A DNA stretch of 64,000 nt from Cardiocondyla obscurior (Eukaryota; Arthropoda; Insecta; Hymenoptera; Formicidae), in assembly GCF_019399895.1 (NCBI RefSeq), contig NC_091868.1, positions 8,371,593-8,435,592 of the forward strand, given 5' to 3'. A program made the position numbers and the translations under genes. A model generated the notes under the pieces. It saw only the letters and a program-made list of their open reading frames with translations. It searched no databases and was not told the origin of the DNA. Below are positions 48,301 to 63,963 of the stretch, piece by piece; position 1 is the stretch's first letter; each line of letters starts with the position of its first letter.

Positions 48301-50000
48301 GCTATCACAGCGCGCAAAAAGAGGCGCTTAATCTCGTTTTCTCTCGAAGCCCCGACGGTGAAACAGTGTCAAATGCACGCGGCGAAGTCCATTTCTAAAT
48401 TATAAATTATTTTGCGTTAGATACAACCGTCGTCGCAAACGCGCAAGAACTTTCGAAATCATCAATTACACAAAGAACTAGTTTTTCTTTTTCTTTTCTT
48501 TTTTTTTTTTAAGCCATAGTCTGTTTTCCGCATCAGAGCTCCACTGCGAGATAATATCAAAAATTCCAGACTAAAAGCGTAAGTTAAAAATACACGGCAT
48601 GGAAGATAAGGATAAATTATTGTTTATCTACCGTATCGCGTCGCAAATACTGTTATCGTCGCTGAGTATTTCCATAGAACCGGGTTCATCGTCATATATT
48701 ACTATAGTAACGTTTAGAAAAACGTCCGCGCCGGCTCGTTATAATTCCAGCAGTACCTCCATGATTTCGTTGTTGCCGTAATGAAGCATATGAATGATAA
48801 ATCACCATTCGGAGAGAATGATGAAAGTGTGCACCGACTACCCACCTACAGCGCTGACAGACGACGACCGCAAAGCACCTGGATACATTTGTAAAAGCCC
48901 GAGAGAGCAACAGGAATCAGATCCCGTTCGATTTCCCCAGCATCGGCCTCCTGCACGCTCGGATCGCGTCGTATTTTATCACTTTACAACCAATCGCTCG
49001 ATTCAGCACGTTGTTTAGATCAGATCGAATGGCATCCCACGCGAATTCAATCGCGACTTATAGGCAGGGTGAACCGGAGCTCTTTAACTCATCTCAAATG
49101 CTAATAACGGGTTTGTTGAGCAATTTGAAAAATACGATTATTTGTCTCGTTTTAAAATACTCGGCTAATGTGACAAAATTATACGCGTATATATACTTTG
49201 TAAAAAAAAAAATATTGAAGCTTGTAAATTTTATTTTTAAATTAATAAGCTCGACTGAAATTCAAATTAACCATTAAACTCGGTTACTTAATTGCGAAAA
49301 AAAGATTTTATCTATAATAATTTTTTATTCAAGAGTTAAGTAATTTAAAAAAAAAAAATTGTTTAAAAGCAGTCTTCAGTTAGTAGAAGCTTGCACATTT
49401 TTTAGAACCTCCCCGTAAATATATCCGCACCGAGTGCAATAAATTATTGCGGGCACACTTGTGATGCATGGCATGGCAGGAGCTTAAAATCCGAGACAAA
49501 TCGTGCGACTCGCTGGCATTACGACCGAGCTCCGGCTTCTTCCTGCTTTCCATTTTTATTTTATTTTATTTCATTTTTTTATTCTTTTCTTATCGTCCTT
49601 TTTGAGATCGCAATCCGGATCGCGCAGCTGTGCAATTTCGAAACAAACGGTGGGATGGCAACTTTCGAATCCGCGCCGTGTCCAGCGAATCGTCATCCAC
49701 GCGAGAAGTGTCGCAACCCGAGTCGCTGTTACGACATGCGATAACCGCCCTTCGTGAAATTACGCCCCGTGGATCGGATCGTACTACTTCGATGGACACG
49801 ATATCCGATCGCGAAGCGCCCCGCCGCGAAAATGTGGAAAGTGAATATAATACCTCGGAGTCACGGCATCGCGGCCGGACGTTTCAAAGGCAAGAAATCA
49901 AGTGTAATTGCGACGCATTCTGCGACCGTCGTTACGAATTTCGCACGTGCGTAGAAAAGTATCCTGAATATCGTATGCCACATGTATTTTCGCACGTGTC

Positions 50001-50025
50001 AAAAAAAAAAAAAAAAAAAAAAAAA
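50001..50025. repeat. Poly(A) run of 25
   Basis: 25 consecutive A. No retroelement coding sequence or target-site duplication was recognised in front of it. Confidence 0.9.
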
Positions 50026-52251
50026 TACACGGTCCAATAAAAATATCATACACGCCGTTTGTAAACCGCGGCGAGATCGCCGAGAAGAAATGTCGGAAAG
50101 TTGTAAAAAAAAAAAAAACCCTTGTTCGCTTCGCGAAAAACTGATCGTCACGGAGAACGAAATAGATGTTCACAGTCGAAGGAACCGGGTTAATGATTTC
50201 TTTGACTCGCGGGGCGTAACAATAGAATATTAAACGTTCGGCTGACGTTGTCTCCTGGAACGAATGCGCGAGACGCGCACGTTGTTACAGAAACGGACGG
50301 GCAAGAAAACTCGTAATCGCGCCGGCGAAGGAAGATGAAAGTAGCGCGCTCACGCGAGCGTGCCCACGGTCTCTATTAAATCACAGCATTGTTGGGAGAG
50401 CTGAAAGTAGCGAAAGTAATTCCCGCTTCGCGCGGAACGGAATAGCGGAGGATCTCGATCCCCCGGTCTATTGTAGAAAGCGACGCGAAAGAAAGGGAAC
50501 GCGTATTTCCCTCCCGCCGCATCGCGAATATCGGCGCGGCGTATACAGCAGCGAATATTAACAGTTTTCAACATCTCCGTCGCCGTAATCTCCGAGACTT
50601 CTACTTCTCCCGCGAATTTAGAAGAGCGGGATATTAAGAGAAGGGGGGCCGCACGGCGAATGCGCGGCGATATTGCGATATTCCCCATTGCGGATTAACT
50701 CCTTACGATTCACGCGAATTCCCGCGGGTTATAATTCGCGCAATTTCCCGTTTATATTGCCTCTCGCAATAAATTTCACCGCGCGGCCGGACTTCGCGCC
50801 GCGAATCGACGAGCGCGTGAACGCGCCGGACCGAGCGCGAGAGTTATTATTTATGGAAAATATTGGCGTTAAATTAGGTTAGACGTGTGATATCGTAATG
50901 GTGAGGGATATTGTTGTAAATCCACCGTGGACGATGAACTGCGGACGACACACATCATCCTCGGTTGCATAAAGAACGTGCGAACGGAGCGCAACGGCGA
51001 CGCGTTTGTTGCTCTCTCTCTTTCTCTCTAACGAGATGATAAAATTACGAGAAACGAGAACGAGTGTATTCAAGGTGCTCGGCAGTGCATCTCGCTATCC
51101 CTTTTAACCACACAGCTGCACCGCTAGACTTTTAGCAACGAAGAATTTTCATACTTTTCTTCCATTTCTCTGTCGAAACGTGCAAAACTTGGCTGTTTTA
51201 ACGATGTATTTATCCGGTAAGTTATCGTGCACTCGTACGCCGCATTATCACTTGTTTGGCATCAACAGATAACGATACGACTCATTTAACGCGACTTGTA
51301 CGCGATCCAATTATTTCGCGTTGTTCCGTCATATTCCAAAATTTTCATAACAAATTACGACGATCTAACGCGTAAATTTGCACAAGAGAAATATGTATAT
51401 TTTCTAAAAATCGCGCTAAACTCGCAAAGGCAGGGAAATATTTCCATACAATTGAAGTGCTCGAAAATATATGGAACATTTAGGGCGCTTTTTCTCGACT
51501 AACGGTGGAGGACATGCAAATCTATATAGAAGTGCATGAATGAGGCACGGGGAACCGGAGAAGTTTCATAAAGCCTGGAAGGACCATTGAGGATTGAAAC
51601 AAACGCTCGTAGAGGAAGCGGTGCAAAGTTGGCCGGCGGCGGAGCAGTGACACGAAACATAATGCGCAAGCTCGCAATAACGATTCCCGCGTGAGCACAA
51701 AAAGAAAGCGCAGGATTGAAGGAGGGCAGGAATATGAAATACTTCTCCACCCTGAAAGCATCGCTGGTGGAAAATGTATCGCGAAAGCGGGACAGCGCGC
51801 GCTCGACCTACTTCGTTAAACAATGCAACCTTATCCGTGCCCGAAAGCTTTCGCGAATTGAGTTTTCTTCGTTCCTCGCAAATATCTGCCCGGAGTTTAT
51901 GCGTCCTTACGCGAAGGCCCGACTGCGACAATTCAGCGAAGTGTATTAATCTCACAAAGTCGCCACGTACGCTCTTAAGCTATCTATAAAATTTAGATTA
52001 TACATAATTTAAAAATTACATAAATGCACTTCGTTAAAAAAAAAAAAAAAAGAAAAAAAATTAAGTCAACGAGTTCAATGCAGACGAGAATGTTTTACAA
52101 AACTTATTGTGTAAGAAGATATCAGTTGCCTACTTATTACTAGTATCCGAGTGATTTCAGAGACTTACACGCGGTCTAACGCGCATCGCGATTTTCTCTC
52201 TTCCTCGCTCTTTCCTGCCGATGCATCGAGCTCTCAATAATTTCGCACTTA

Positions 52252-52267
52252 GCTCGCGATCGCGAGC
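52252..52267. repeat. 16-bp perfect palindrome
   Basis: GCTCGCGATCGCGAGC, fully self-complementary and CpG-rich, in the non-coding right arm of the window. Confidence 0.85.
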
Positions 52268-53560
52268 ACAAAGACATCCCGCGCCTGCCCGCCGGCCATC
52301 TGCTCAATTCGAGCGCGTACGTAAGCTTAATACGGGTTTGTAAATCAATTGCAACGGCGAAGGGCGAGGCGGGATAAGGGAGAACGAGAACAGGCGGGAC
52401 GGAGGATTGCGTGTGGTCAGGTCGTAGGTGTCCGTGCTTCCATGAGCTGCGGACTGCATCGCGTAGTAAAGAATACCTGGCCTTCCCTTCCCGATATCCA
52501 CTTCGTGCCAGGCTATCCTCGGCGAGGGGCTTTTATAGGGTGGTCAGGTTAGAATCGACGCGATTTGAGCCTAGCTAATCTCAAGCACTTGCTAGAAACC
52601 ACGCCGGCCAAGCGACAATTCGTATACCGCACGGCGCTTAGAATTATTCCTCGCTCGCATTAAACTTCTCTCGATTTTACAATATTCATTTTTTTTTTTT
52701 TGCCAGAGGTATGGTACGAATAAATGGCACAAAAGTTGATTCGATCGTCAACTAACTCACTTATAAATTTAGTTCGAAATTAAAACGAGGCCGCTAAAGA
52801 GAACTGGTAATAAATGTATATTACTGTTAATTAATTATATTACATTTAAAAAAAATTCGTAACTTCGTGACGTCGCGGTGGCTTTCGATTTTTAATTAAA
52901 AACCCGCCGATCGCGCGGAGATCGTACCGCAGTGATTCCGCCCAAGTGCCTCTCGACTCTTTCGCCTACGGACGCCCTGTAGATGCGACCAGCGTGTTAT
53001 TTGCCGAAAAAAGGATGATACGGATAGCGCGCGCGGCAGGGATGATTGTCCGTAATTTGCGGTGGGGGCCGTGCACCACTGCAGCGTACACCGTGGAGCC
53101 GTGAATACAATCTATTATTACATCGCCTATGCAACGCGCGCGCCGTAACGTGTGCTAGTTTGTGGCGGCTGGACTAACGTGGGTATTTGTGAGCAGTCCG
53201 GGCACGTATATGTGCGCCAGCGCTATTGTGAGGCGCGCAACAATGTGCGCTTTTTGTGACAAGTCGCGAGAATCAGATGCGACCGGGCTCGATGGCTGGT
53301 TATCCATTCCCGATTTGAGCCCGAGACCGCGGACTTTACATAGACCTCCGGCAGGTACGCTAACCCTAGACGGTTCCTTTCACGGCCAGATCTACTCTCT
53401 ACGTGGCCGTCGTCTTTTTCCCCGCAGCCCTTTTCTTACGAGCCGTTCCCTCCTTCTTGTTACTTTTCCCGTCGACGGGTCGCGCCTCTTCGATTCGTCG
53501 CGCTTCATTGTTACCGGCTCGCGATTTCACGTCCCGATCAGCGAGTGACAGTTTTTTTTA

Positions 53561-53591
<31 letters not shown>

Positions 53592-56500
53592 CTTAATTTC
53601 TGACGATCGAGCTTTGAAGAGAGCGACTAGCGGTGCTTGAAAATTTGTCAAATACGAGGATTGTTTCGGATTTTGCGTTTGTCAATTCGCGCGTTAACTA
53701 GAGTTACTCGCCCGGGAGGCTCCGTTACGTCACTATGACAGAGTCGCCGAGGCCGTTTCCGACAATTCCGGCGGTGGTTTCTCGCGATGCTTGCTAATTT
53801 ACAGCGGCGAGTGTTACGGAGTCATTACGAGTTAATTTTAAAGGAAGCTGCGTGGTGTAATACACTGGCTTACGGCGTACTAAAACTGATACCCGCCGCC
53901 GCCGTCGCGACTCATATGCATATACTGCATCCCACGTTCTAGGGTTGCATCGCGGCGCGAGAGTGAAATCCTCGAGAATAATTTGCGATGGTGCATCGGC
54001 ATCAAGGTCTCGGTTGATTCACGGCAGTTTCCTGCGGTTTCATCGCTCGCTCGGCAATAATAATCCGCGAGTCTTTCTGCACACGGCAAGTCGATCTAAC
54101 CGTGAGGCAAATCGGATTTTACATTAGAAACCCACTCGTAGATCCATTCGATTCGATTTAATTTGTCAAGCTTCGCATCATCGTGAAATTATTCTCATTT
54201 CGTTGATTATGGTACTGGCTTTAATGTAATTATTCTGTTTTAATTTTTCATTTAATTAAACTTATTGTTAGTGCACGATATGCAAAAAAAATATTTTTTT
54301 TGTATTTTAAATTTAAAATCTCGTATTGATTAAATACAAAATTCAGATAATCATGTATTTAGTACAAGATTGATAATAAAATTTATACTTAAAAAAAAAA
54401 AATGTTTAAGGACGTTTTTAACTTATCAACCCTTTTACTTTGTTTTGTTCCACGTCCGACTGACATCCCTCCGACACTGAAAGACGCAGTTAAAGCGAGC
54501 GCATTGTCTCTTTCTCTCCCTCATTCTCTCCGAACTGGTCCCGAGCACCCCGAATGAGCAAGGAAGAGATACGCGTGCACGTTCCTATAAACGAAAGCAT
54601 TACGGCGAGTGGGTTATGCGAGATCGACACGCAGGTGCAGTGTCGGTGCAAATTTGATTCAAGCCGCGTCACGTCAATCCTGTACATTTTTTTATTTTTT
54701 GAAAACCTCGTCTAAAAAATTTTCTACAATAAAATATATAAGTCTTGTATATCGGGCAAGCACCGAAACTTCAGCCGATAACGTAATGTCAGAAAAAAAA
54801 TTTTAGTGGCACGTTCGAAACGATTGGTGAACAGATTGTCCGACTGACTCGCAACCCGGAGACCCGCTCGTCGTTTCCCAACAGCACGTCGCATGCGTGC
54901 ACTCACGTGCGTGCACACGTGTAAATCGCCCGTCTTGGGCTCACGTACCACGCGTTTATTTCAAGCGTTCGGTAACCGCCGCGCACCGTGCGAGCTCTGC
55001 ACCGCGCGTCAATCTTAATGAATTCGCGGAAACGACATTCGCGCAGCGGATTCTTCGTTACATCGTTAAAGGAGCACTCGAAATGAATCGTTCGAGAGCC
55101 CATAATGGATCCGAACGGAACGTTCCTGGAAGGAATGGAAACGAGCGAGCGAGTCTCAAGATTGAAGAAGCCCTGGGGGTCGGTTTCTCGCCGACGTAAC
55201 CCTTTATATATCGTTGCCTCTCCGTTTAACGCTATTACGCAAATATCACATTCTATGAGCAGACTCGAGAAACACGCTTTATTCTAAATATTAAACGCAA
55301 CATAATTCTTATTAATAAAAAACAAAAAAAATTAATAAAAAAAAAGAAGAAAATATATATATAAATATCGGCAAGCAATAAATACAGTATAAGACTCGGA
55401 GATCGATCAAAGTTTAATCGAACCTTCCGGTAAAGAAGGGAAGAACGAAGCGCGGAAGTTGACGCGACGATCGGCCGGCGTAGAAAGTGAAAGAAAGTGA
55501 AAAAGCCGATGCGGTTATGCGGGACGATCGGACCGGGAACGAGGATAAGAGTCCGAGACGCTGCCCGGATGACCTCAGCCGTGATGCAGCTGTGGTGCGG
55601 TGCAGCAGGTACGCGGGAGCCGCAACCGGATCGGTCCACCCATCCGGGCCAGTGTAGCGTGATCGCGTAGGTGCTGCATCGACCGAGTGACATGCGGTTT
55701 GCGTGTTTTAGCGTTCGTCTAAAAACTTTGTGTGCAGGCTCGTGTGCGGGGCCGCACAAGAGAATCCGATGGGAAAGATGAACGTAAACGCGCGCGGAGG
55801 TTACATCTCCTCGCGCGAAGCGTTGCCTCGGGACTTTCGAAATTGATAAAACACGAGTCTTATGGTAAATCGAATGAGTTTATAGATTCATATTTAATTA
55901 TCTGTCTAATATTTTTAGAAGGAATAAAAATTGTCCGAGTAATTCGTGACAATGTTATTAATATGTGAGAGTTAATAGTGTAATCGCGAAGGATTAATTC
56001 TCGGACGAATTAGTATTTTGCAGTAAGCACTCCACACGTTGCATAGTCCTACAAATTAAGCAATAACCTATCGCGCATATTGCAAGTGCCGAGCACTTGC
56101 TGAGCGGCAGGTACACAGCTGCGACCTGCTCCACATGCTCGTCATAAACCATGCGTAGGTGTAAACGCGGGGTAGGCTGTATCACCTCGTAACCAAGTGA
56201 CACGTACGTGTGATGCATTGTACACGTTCCCCTTAATGAAGCGAATTGGTCTGACCCGGACTGGTGCCTATCGCGGCAATAATTTTGCAAAATAAGACCA
56301 CTGACCAGCGAAGCACGTGCAGTGCTTAGAGAATGTTCCTGGTAGAGAAGAGCTGATTCTCTCGTAAACAACACGTATCGACTCGAGCCCAAGTTATTCC
56401 ACGATGAACAATCCTCGTGCCAATTCGAAGCTTCCATAAATTAACTATTCCATAAATTAACTCACATTTTTTTAAACGATAAAACGGAAATATAAACCAA

Positions 56501-59500
56501 TTAATACAAATTTCAAATATTTCCTATTTTAAATAGCAATAAAAATTAAACGGTTTACCTTCGGCAATTAAAATAATTTTACGCGACATATTATTTTAAA
56601 ACCTCCGAAATTAATGCGCTAATTATTAATTAAAGCGACACGATATTTGTCGAACCCTCCGCCAATGAGTGCGACGATCCTCATCAATGATCCAATCGCA
56701 GCTTCTATATCGTATTTTCTTCTTTTTTCTTCGCGAAACGAGTGTCGACAACTCCGGAGCAGTTGTCCAGGTCAGTTCAATTGTTTCATTAAGTAAAGTG
56801 TACGTAATGCATACACACGTCCGCGCACACAGGAGCCGAGTGGCGTACGGTTGTGGGCTGGTTCACTCGCCTCTCACACCTACGTCACGTCTCGATATCT
56901 CGGTTATCGAGCGTCCGAGCTCTCCATGAGAATATGGGACAGGCCGCAGTTGCGTACCTGCAGCTCCGAAGCTCTGCAACTTTGAGGTCATCCGGGCACG
57001 ATTCTCGCTCCGTTTCGAGCACTATCGACCAATTAAAAAAGCGACTCTCGAGCCAAGCGGCCAAAAATAGTCGCGGGGATAAATTAATCCTATGAAACTT
57101 CGTTTCTATTATCGTTCCATTATCGCGACAAGATACTTACACTTAAGAAACAATTTATCTAAAAATTAAATAAAATTAATTAATCCTTTTCTAATATAGA
57201 ATTATATCGCGTTAAGATATTGTTGTTCGTTATAATACAAGAAAGTTTTGTTCGCTTAGCTTCAGATTATTAAAAGCAACGAAATAAACTGAGTTTTATA
57301 TTACTAAGATACGTGAATCTGAGTCTCGCCATTCGATTCCCGTGCGCAAGCTTGAAATGAAATTCCGTAGTTGTACCGTACTGTCTCGGTATCCTAGTTT
57401 CACTTTCAGAGATGCTATCGAAGCACCACGAAATAGAATTTCCTACGTTCTTCCGTTTAAATCCTCTGTTCTCGTCGATATCAATGACCTAGTTTGACAC
57501 GACGGAAAATCACAAAACACCGTAACATCGCGTGCGAGCTTAAATCAATTTCTCATAAAATGTATTTTACAAAATATAATTAAAACTCTGCTGCAAACCC
57601 ACCCGAAAATCCTTTCAAAGATAGCAAACGAAAGTGCTTAATATACCTAACCAGTAAAAAAAAAAATAAAAAAAAAAACAGAAATTTAAAGTTAAGTCCT
57701 AAAAACTATATCGCCCAGAGATTACTATTGTCAAAATCAATACGAATCAATCGCGGTGACACGGAACTAAATAAGCCTCACTCAGTGCGACTGAGTTTCC
57801 ATCGAGAATCGCTCGGCGAATCCTGAAGAACCCTACATTCGCCGGCACGATGCACTCGACGCTCGCATCGCCGTCGCTTTGTGCACCGCGACGACAACGG
57901 CGGGTGTCGACGGGTCGAAGAAGACGCGGGGAAAACGCCAAGGGGAAAGGGGGAGAAAGAGGAATTAAAAGAAGACTCTACGTGTGAGTTTCTCGGCGTG
58001 CATAGTTCAAAGATAGACGCACGAGGCGGTGGTGCACTGACGAACGGCTGCATGTGCATCGCTCCGCGTGCACATATACGCTCGTGTCTCCGTTCCCTCT
58101 CTCCCTCTAGCTCGCCATTGAGACCTGACCTACTTCGTGAACACACACGGTTCGCCGACACCGACGTGCTTCACTCGAGCAAGATCACCGACCGAGATGC
58201 GACCGATCGACGTGTGGGTGCAACACCAAGCGCAAGCGCGGCCGCCGCCACCACCGCGGTCGGGGGTGAGTGCCTCGAGGGGTACGATGCACCAGTTTTC
58301 GTTGCACCCGCGCTGGTACCTCGGACGATTTCAAGCGCATCGGCCTAAATATCTGTCGAGGGGGGTTGATACGGATTTCAAGCGAAGGTATATGGAATTT
58401 TGCGCCGGGTTATGATTAAACTTCTCCGGTTTCCTGGATTTTTAATATTTCGTACGCCCCGCGTGTTACTTTAAATAAATGAGACAGACCCATGAGAGAA
58501 GTTAATTGTTAAAATTTTAATCGCGTTAATTTTGGAATTAAATTAAATCTTACTTTTTTTAATTTTTTTTTCTTTTTTTCTAAATTTTTCCTTCTGGAAA
58601 TTCTGGAAAAATATGGTCTCTATAATAAACGAGCGAGCAAGAGTTGATATTGGCGTATTACGGAGACCAAAATTTGAAGTTGGATACAATCCAAAGAGAC
58701 TCGTGAAGGAGCATATTTTCATATCGCGGTGAGCGCGTCACAATCTGTAGTGATACGAATTGCAAATGCGTCCTAGATTTCGAATAAGATATTTATCGGC
58801 TTTATTCCGGGCGTTGTAAAACGGCAAAAGTATAGAAGGCAAAGATGTAAGTTTAAGAACGAACAATCGACGACGAATCACAAAAGACAGATAAACAAGC
58901 CCCGAACGATGGAATTCAAAGAGCAAAGTATTGACCGATAAATCCGTTTCTCTCGTAATAAAAAAGAATAATAAAAAAAAAATAAAAGAAAAATGTTATT
59001 ATTCACGAAGGAGGTTTGTAGTGCTCTGTGTCTATCCTTCTTTTCTATTCTTTTTTTTTTTTTTTTTTCTTTTTTTTTTTACTTTCAAATCCAATCTATA
59101 AGAAGTGACCGAAGACGCGTGTCTCCTCACCGACACACGATCCTTTCACCGATAAGATATTTAAACACTTTGTCGCTTAATAGTTTAAAAGCAAAAAGAG
59201 AAATCGAGAGGGAAAGTGGGAGGATATACAGCGACTGGCGACTCGCATCATCAAGCTCGTCGGATTATACGACGGCCGTCAATCTCCGTCGTCGCGTCTC
59301 ACGAAATTTTCGGCGGACGGCTCCGCTCGCGGAATTCGAGATGCGTTACAAGGAGGTCACCCGTTTCACTGTTAATGCACCCGGCGCAATTCCGAGTCGA
59401 ACAGAACGCACTCGACGTATCCTTGCGCTAAATATAGAAATCTTGACGCGCGCTGTGGAAATAAGTTTCCATGCTTATCGCACGACGCGTAGCTTTTATA

Positions 59501-62500
59501 ATACGAGGAGACTCTAAAGTGGAGGCGAAAAGCGCAACACGCGGAGCAGAAGCTTCCCTCGACTATTACGTGATAAACAAAAGAAAAGAAAAAAAAATTA
59601 AAAAACCATACATTTCGCCAAGGTAGCCGCCTTTTCACATTATTCACGAACGCTTTCTTACTCGGCGACGTTTGCTTGGAGCAATTTTCGAACGGTAACG
59701 ACGCTCGCGCGATTAATGCAATTATTTTTATCGTACGCCGACCTTCCATCCTTGGGAGTCGTTAAATGCGACGAAGTCGCACTCGATCTGGTCGAGAATA
59801 CTTGAACAAGTCGGTCTGGAATCGAGTGCCGTCTGGTCGTCCAGCTTACTCGAGACTCGAGGGTTTACATTGCGCGAGGTGTCCGCGGACACACGTTATT
59901 GGCCGTAATATCACGGCAGGCGCGATACACGCGCACAATCGCGGCGCAAGGTGACGTGACACAATGCATCCATTCGCGGTGGCTGTCGAGATATATCGAG
60001 AACGGGCGCAAGTGCCTCTTATCTGCATCGCGCGAATAGCGCGTCCGATAGACGGGCGCGAGTCAAGTTCCTGCGATTGATGCAAAAGTCGGACGGTACA
60101 TCGGTCGGCGAGTTCGGGGCGGTCGACTACGTAGATACCGATCGCAGGCGGCCTATTTGCGAGGAGATAAAGAACGTGCGAGATAAGGCGGAAAATAAAT
60201 GGATTAATTGTTATTGCGCTACGCGCGCTCTCGCGCGCCGTTCGTATTTCGCCCTAATGCAACGTTCTCTTTAACGCAGCTGGATCAATATTGGGAGTAA
60301 TGAATCAGAAATACGCAAAGCTCTCGGCAAGGTTAAAAGGCTTTATCAGCGGCGATAAAGCTAAAACGTTTATAGGCAGATTAACCGACCGCGGCTGAGA
60401 TAAGAGATGAATTCAACATCTCGCGCGTAGGTGTGAACCGTGATATCTTCGCCCGGGGTGAGATGAAACAGTTTGTCGCGGTCGAATAGGGCGACCCGGC
60501 CGAATAAATTTCATGCAAGGGCCGAGCGGCGGCTCTTCGACATTTTCCAGAACACCACCCGGGACAATGCTCGCCTCTGGAGTCGTGCGTTCAAACGGAT
60601 TTTACGCGCGACCTCCGTCAGCGGATCCGCAAATAATCCGCGGCCCGCACCTCTATAAATTCACCTTGAAGAAAACGGCCGGCCTTCTGCGCGCCTTTGC
60701 CACCGCCGGGCGTGAGCGAGTGCGCTGGAAGTGCATCGGGTCATTCGCGTATTCTTAGCAGCGCTTATTGATTTTCAAATAATTCGGAACGCGGGCGCGA
60801 ACGCGAAGGTAATGAATATTCCCGGTCGCCTATAATTCAGGCATCTCGCGTACCTAAGATAACACCATTAAAACCACATACCACTCCGTCCCACTTACGG
60901 CACGCGGTCGCTTACGCGTTGTTTTTTACATACAATGCAAGGCCAGTGATCGATGCAGAGCAATGCGGAACTGTATTCTCCGCGAGCGGCAACGTCCTGA
61001 AAACGCGCGGTTATAGAATCAATCTACAAGGTATTCCCCCCTTCCCACCCAGCCCCCAACATTCCCCGCGCGTTGAATTTTAATAAGTTCTAACGTGGAA
61101 AAGTAAATGAAATGGAGTCCGCCTGTTGTAATTAAAAACGATTGAAAGACGTGGAATGAAATATTCAACGTTCAGGCTGTTTTAACAAAGACAAATCAAT
61201 CCTGTGTTTTTACAATCTTCAGTATCGAGAACGAGAGGGTTGACATTAAAAGAAAATTAAAAAAAAAAAAAAAGAAAGCCCCTAAAACAAACTGTTTGAC
61301 TGACAAAAATGGGACGGTCGTCAGGCCGGGGTTCAGAGAACGCGACGAAGACCGAACGGCAGGGGGGATTCCCTCGGTGCACGTGCATTCGCACATGCAA
61401 GCACGGTGCTGGTTGCAGTTTGCAGCTTGCAACGAAGTCGTCGAACTGGGTCAACGAGACACTATCGCTCCCTGACGCACGTACGGACACAGGCACGCCG
61501 TTGCAAGCGCACCGTTTACACGCAGGTGTCCTATATGCGCGGCGAGTGTCGCCTCTGAATTTCTGCTCCCTCCGCCGACAAGCGCCGGACGTATTGACAT
61601 TTTACCAAGGCGAGCCGCAGGCTCCCCCGACGCGGGAATATCCGGCTATTTTTGCGGCCGGTCTAATTCGGTTATCTCGCATTCGGCGACGTCACGTAAC
61701 CGCGGGCGCAAGCGAGATACACACTTATCGATCCTATTTACCGCCCTGACACTTTTATCTCGGGGCCGTACCGCGGTGCAGTATCACCGGGCTGAAATAA
61801 TGCTTCCATATTTCACGGGCTGCTGGTAGCCGCGATTACGTATGTTCCTTGCGAGACATTTATACGATTCAGAAGTGACACATTTATAATTGGAAGTGTA
61901 AAGATTCATTTAGAATAGGTTTGAGGTCAGCCAAATAATGCAGCAGATCAAGCAATGGTTTCGCTAAAGCGCCTCGCAAATATTAGTTATGGAAGAGATT
62001 TTATAATGTAGTTTTTTTTTCTTTTTTTTTTTCTTTTTAATTTATGTTTATTCCCTTTAACTCTCGCGTTGTATAAACCGGTCCAAAATACCTACAGGAT
62101 ACCGGTTGATTCTCAAAGAAAAGTAAGCGAAGTGAAAGCGTGTGACCTGTCTCGAATTCGCGATTAGAGAAGTCTCTCTGGGACCGCCGGGCCTCGAAAA
62201 GGCACCGAAAAAGGCGATTCACCTCCTCGAAAGGCGCGGACGGAAACTGCGGAGGAGAGAGAGGAATAAGCGAGGAACAGAGAAAAGATTGTACGAAATA
62301 AGAGTTGGCTGTTCGAGCAACGGGAATGTTTGCCAAATGACGTCAAACATACATCAGACTCCTCTCATTCCGGTACCGATTCACACGTTACATTCGCGGC
62401 GACGTCGATCGACTAAAATGACAGATTTTTCAAGAAACCTTTGCGCAAAGAAAATAAGACGGCTACAGCTCGCAGTGAAATCAAATACGATCACAAAAAA

Positions 62501-62581
62501 AAAAAATTATAATTATCACAAGATGCTACATGAATCATACTTAGAGAAATAATTCGCTGCACGTCCTGCCTACGTCCCATT

Positions 62582-62605
62582 AAAAAAAAAAAAAAAAAAA
62601 AAAAA
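62582..62605. repeat. Poly(A) run of 24
   Basis: 24 consecutive A, following a CpG-containing segment with no recognisable retroelement features. Confidence 0.9.
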
Positions 62606-63963
62606 TACTCGTGACACGTGTAATCCTCCAACAATATTCACTTGATATTTATCAACTTCTACATTACACAATTTGAAATCCAATATATTTGCATAATAAA
62701 AGCCGTAAAGAGAGACAGGAATAGAAAAAGGACGGATTTAACAATGCGACGTCCTAGTTGCAGTAAGTAACAAGAATTATAGGATGGCACGCCCACGGCC
62801 AAGTATCATAGAAACTTTAATCCCGAGGTATCAACGTAGTCATCAGCGGGAATCAACGGCGGCGACGCGTTCCTCGAAGCGCTTCATCGACGGATGCGAA
62901 TGCACGCATTTCTGTTTACATCGCGGTCTTCCTACGATGTACGGCGGCACGCAACGCTTGCATGTCTTCGGGTAAACGAAAGCAAAAGAAGAGAGGAAGG
63001 CATCGAGGCACGCGAGATCGAGAAAGCGGGCGGAGAGAGAAAGAGAGAGAAAGGAAAAGATGGATCTCACCAAGTGCATAATAGCCCCGCGCGCTGAAGG
63101 CGCTTCGTACTCGTGTCTCGCGCGAGAAGGCTTCTATGCGTGCAGCCTTAAACACGAGCGCGTCTCATTATGTAATAAACGTGCGCGAGCTGCACGAACG
63201 ATATGTGTCACGTATGCGTACAATACAGTAATAACAAACGACGAGGGGAACAACGAGGAGGAAGAAAGAGGAAGCGGAGGAGAGAAAAAGGAACAGGCGG
63301 CCACAATGCGTAAGGACGCGAGATGCGTGCGTTCGATGCACGCGCAGATACGCGCCCGTTCGCCACTTTGGCGAACACCGCGATAGCGTTGCGCGGAATA
63401 CTGTGCTCTGTAAAATGTTGCGATGTTTTTTTTCTTTTTTATTTTTTAACCGTGTTAAAAACTTAAAATTAATTGTGAAAAAATGTTAGTAATAATGTAA
63501 TAACATGCGCTCTACTTTCCTCATTATTTTACATTAAAATAAATTCTCTCGCGAGTATCACGCCCCAGAGAATACGATTTTTCTTTTTATTCGAATATTT
63601 CATTTCAAACGCAATGGCTTTTATCGATTCTTCTTTTTTTCCCTCTTCGTAAATATAAATTGCAAATATAGAAACATTGCGAACGCAAACCAATGACAAT
63701 GTACAAAATACACAAATGAAAATGCACGAGCACGAACGAAGCTTTCCTGTGCCAGTTTTCAGGCGTACGGTCGTATCCACCTTGAACAGGTGTCTAAAAT
63801 AATTGTCCGGCGATAACGCGAGATTATTAATATCGATTTGATAGAAAAGCGAGACGGTGAAAAACGTTGCGGAAAGTTTTGCGACGGTAGCGCAGAGAAA
63901 GAGAAAAAAAAATAAAATAAAAAAAAACTGAATTCATTCCACGTGCGTATCGATTTAGCTTAC

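Larger units (their letters stand above)
42334..63963. other. 21-kb tract without recognisable coding exons
   Basis: Numerous overlapping frames of 60-170 codons occur on both strands (for example near 43.6, 45.2, 46.3, 53.3, 55.5, 58.0 and 61.5 kb), but none has a domain, signal peptide or splice chain. They fall in CpG-rich blocks where stop codons are rare. Several minus-strand GTAAGT motifs exist (for example near 42.8 kb and 57.1 kb) and could end untranslated OATP exons. The tract is most likely the 5' region or first intron of the OATP gene, or intergenic DNA. Confidence 0.5.

Noticed and set aside
58993..59517. 174-codon plus-strand frame
   Set aside because: Begins in a T-rich run giving poly-Phe and continues as Arg-rich sequence; no domain.
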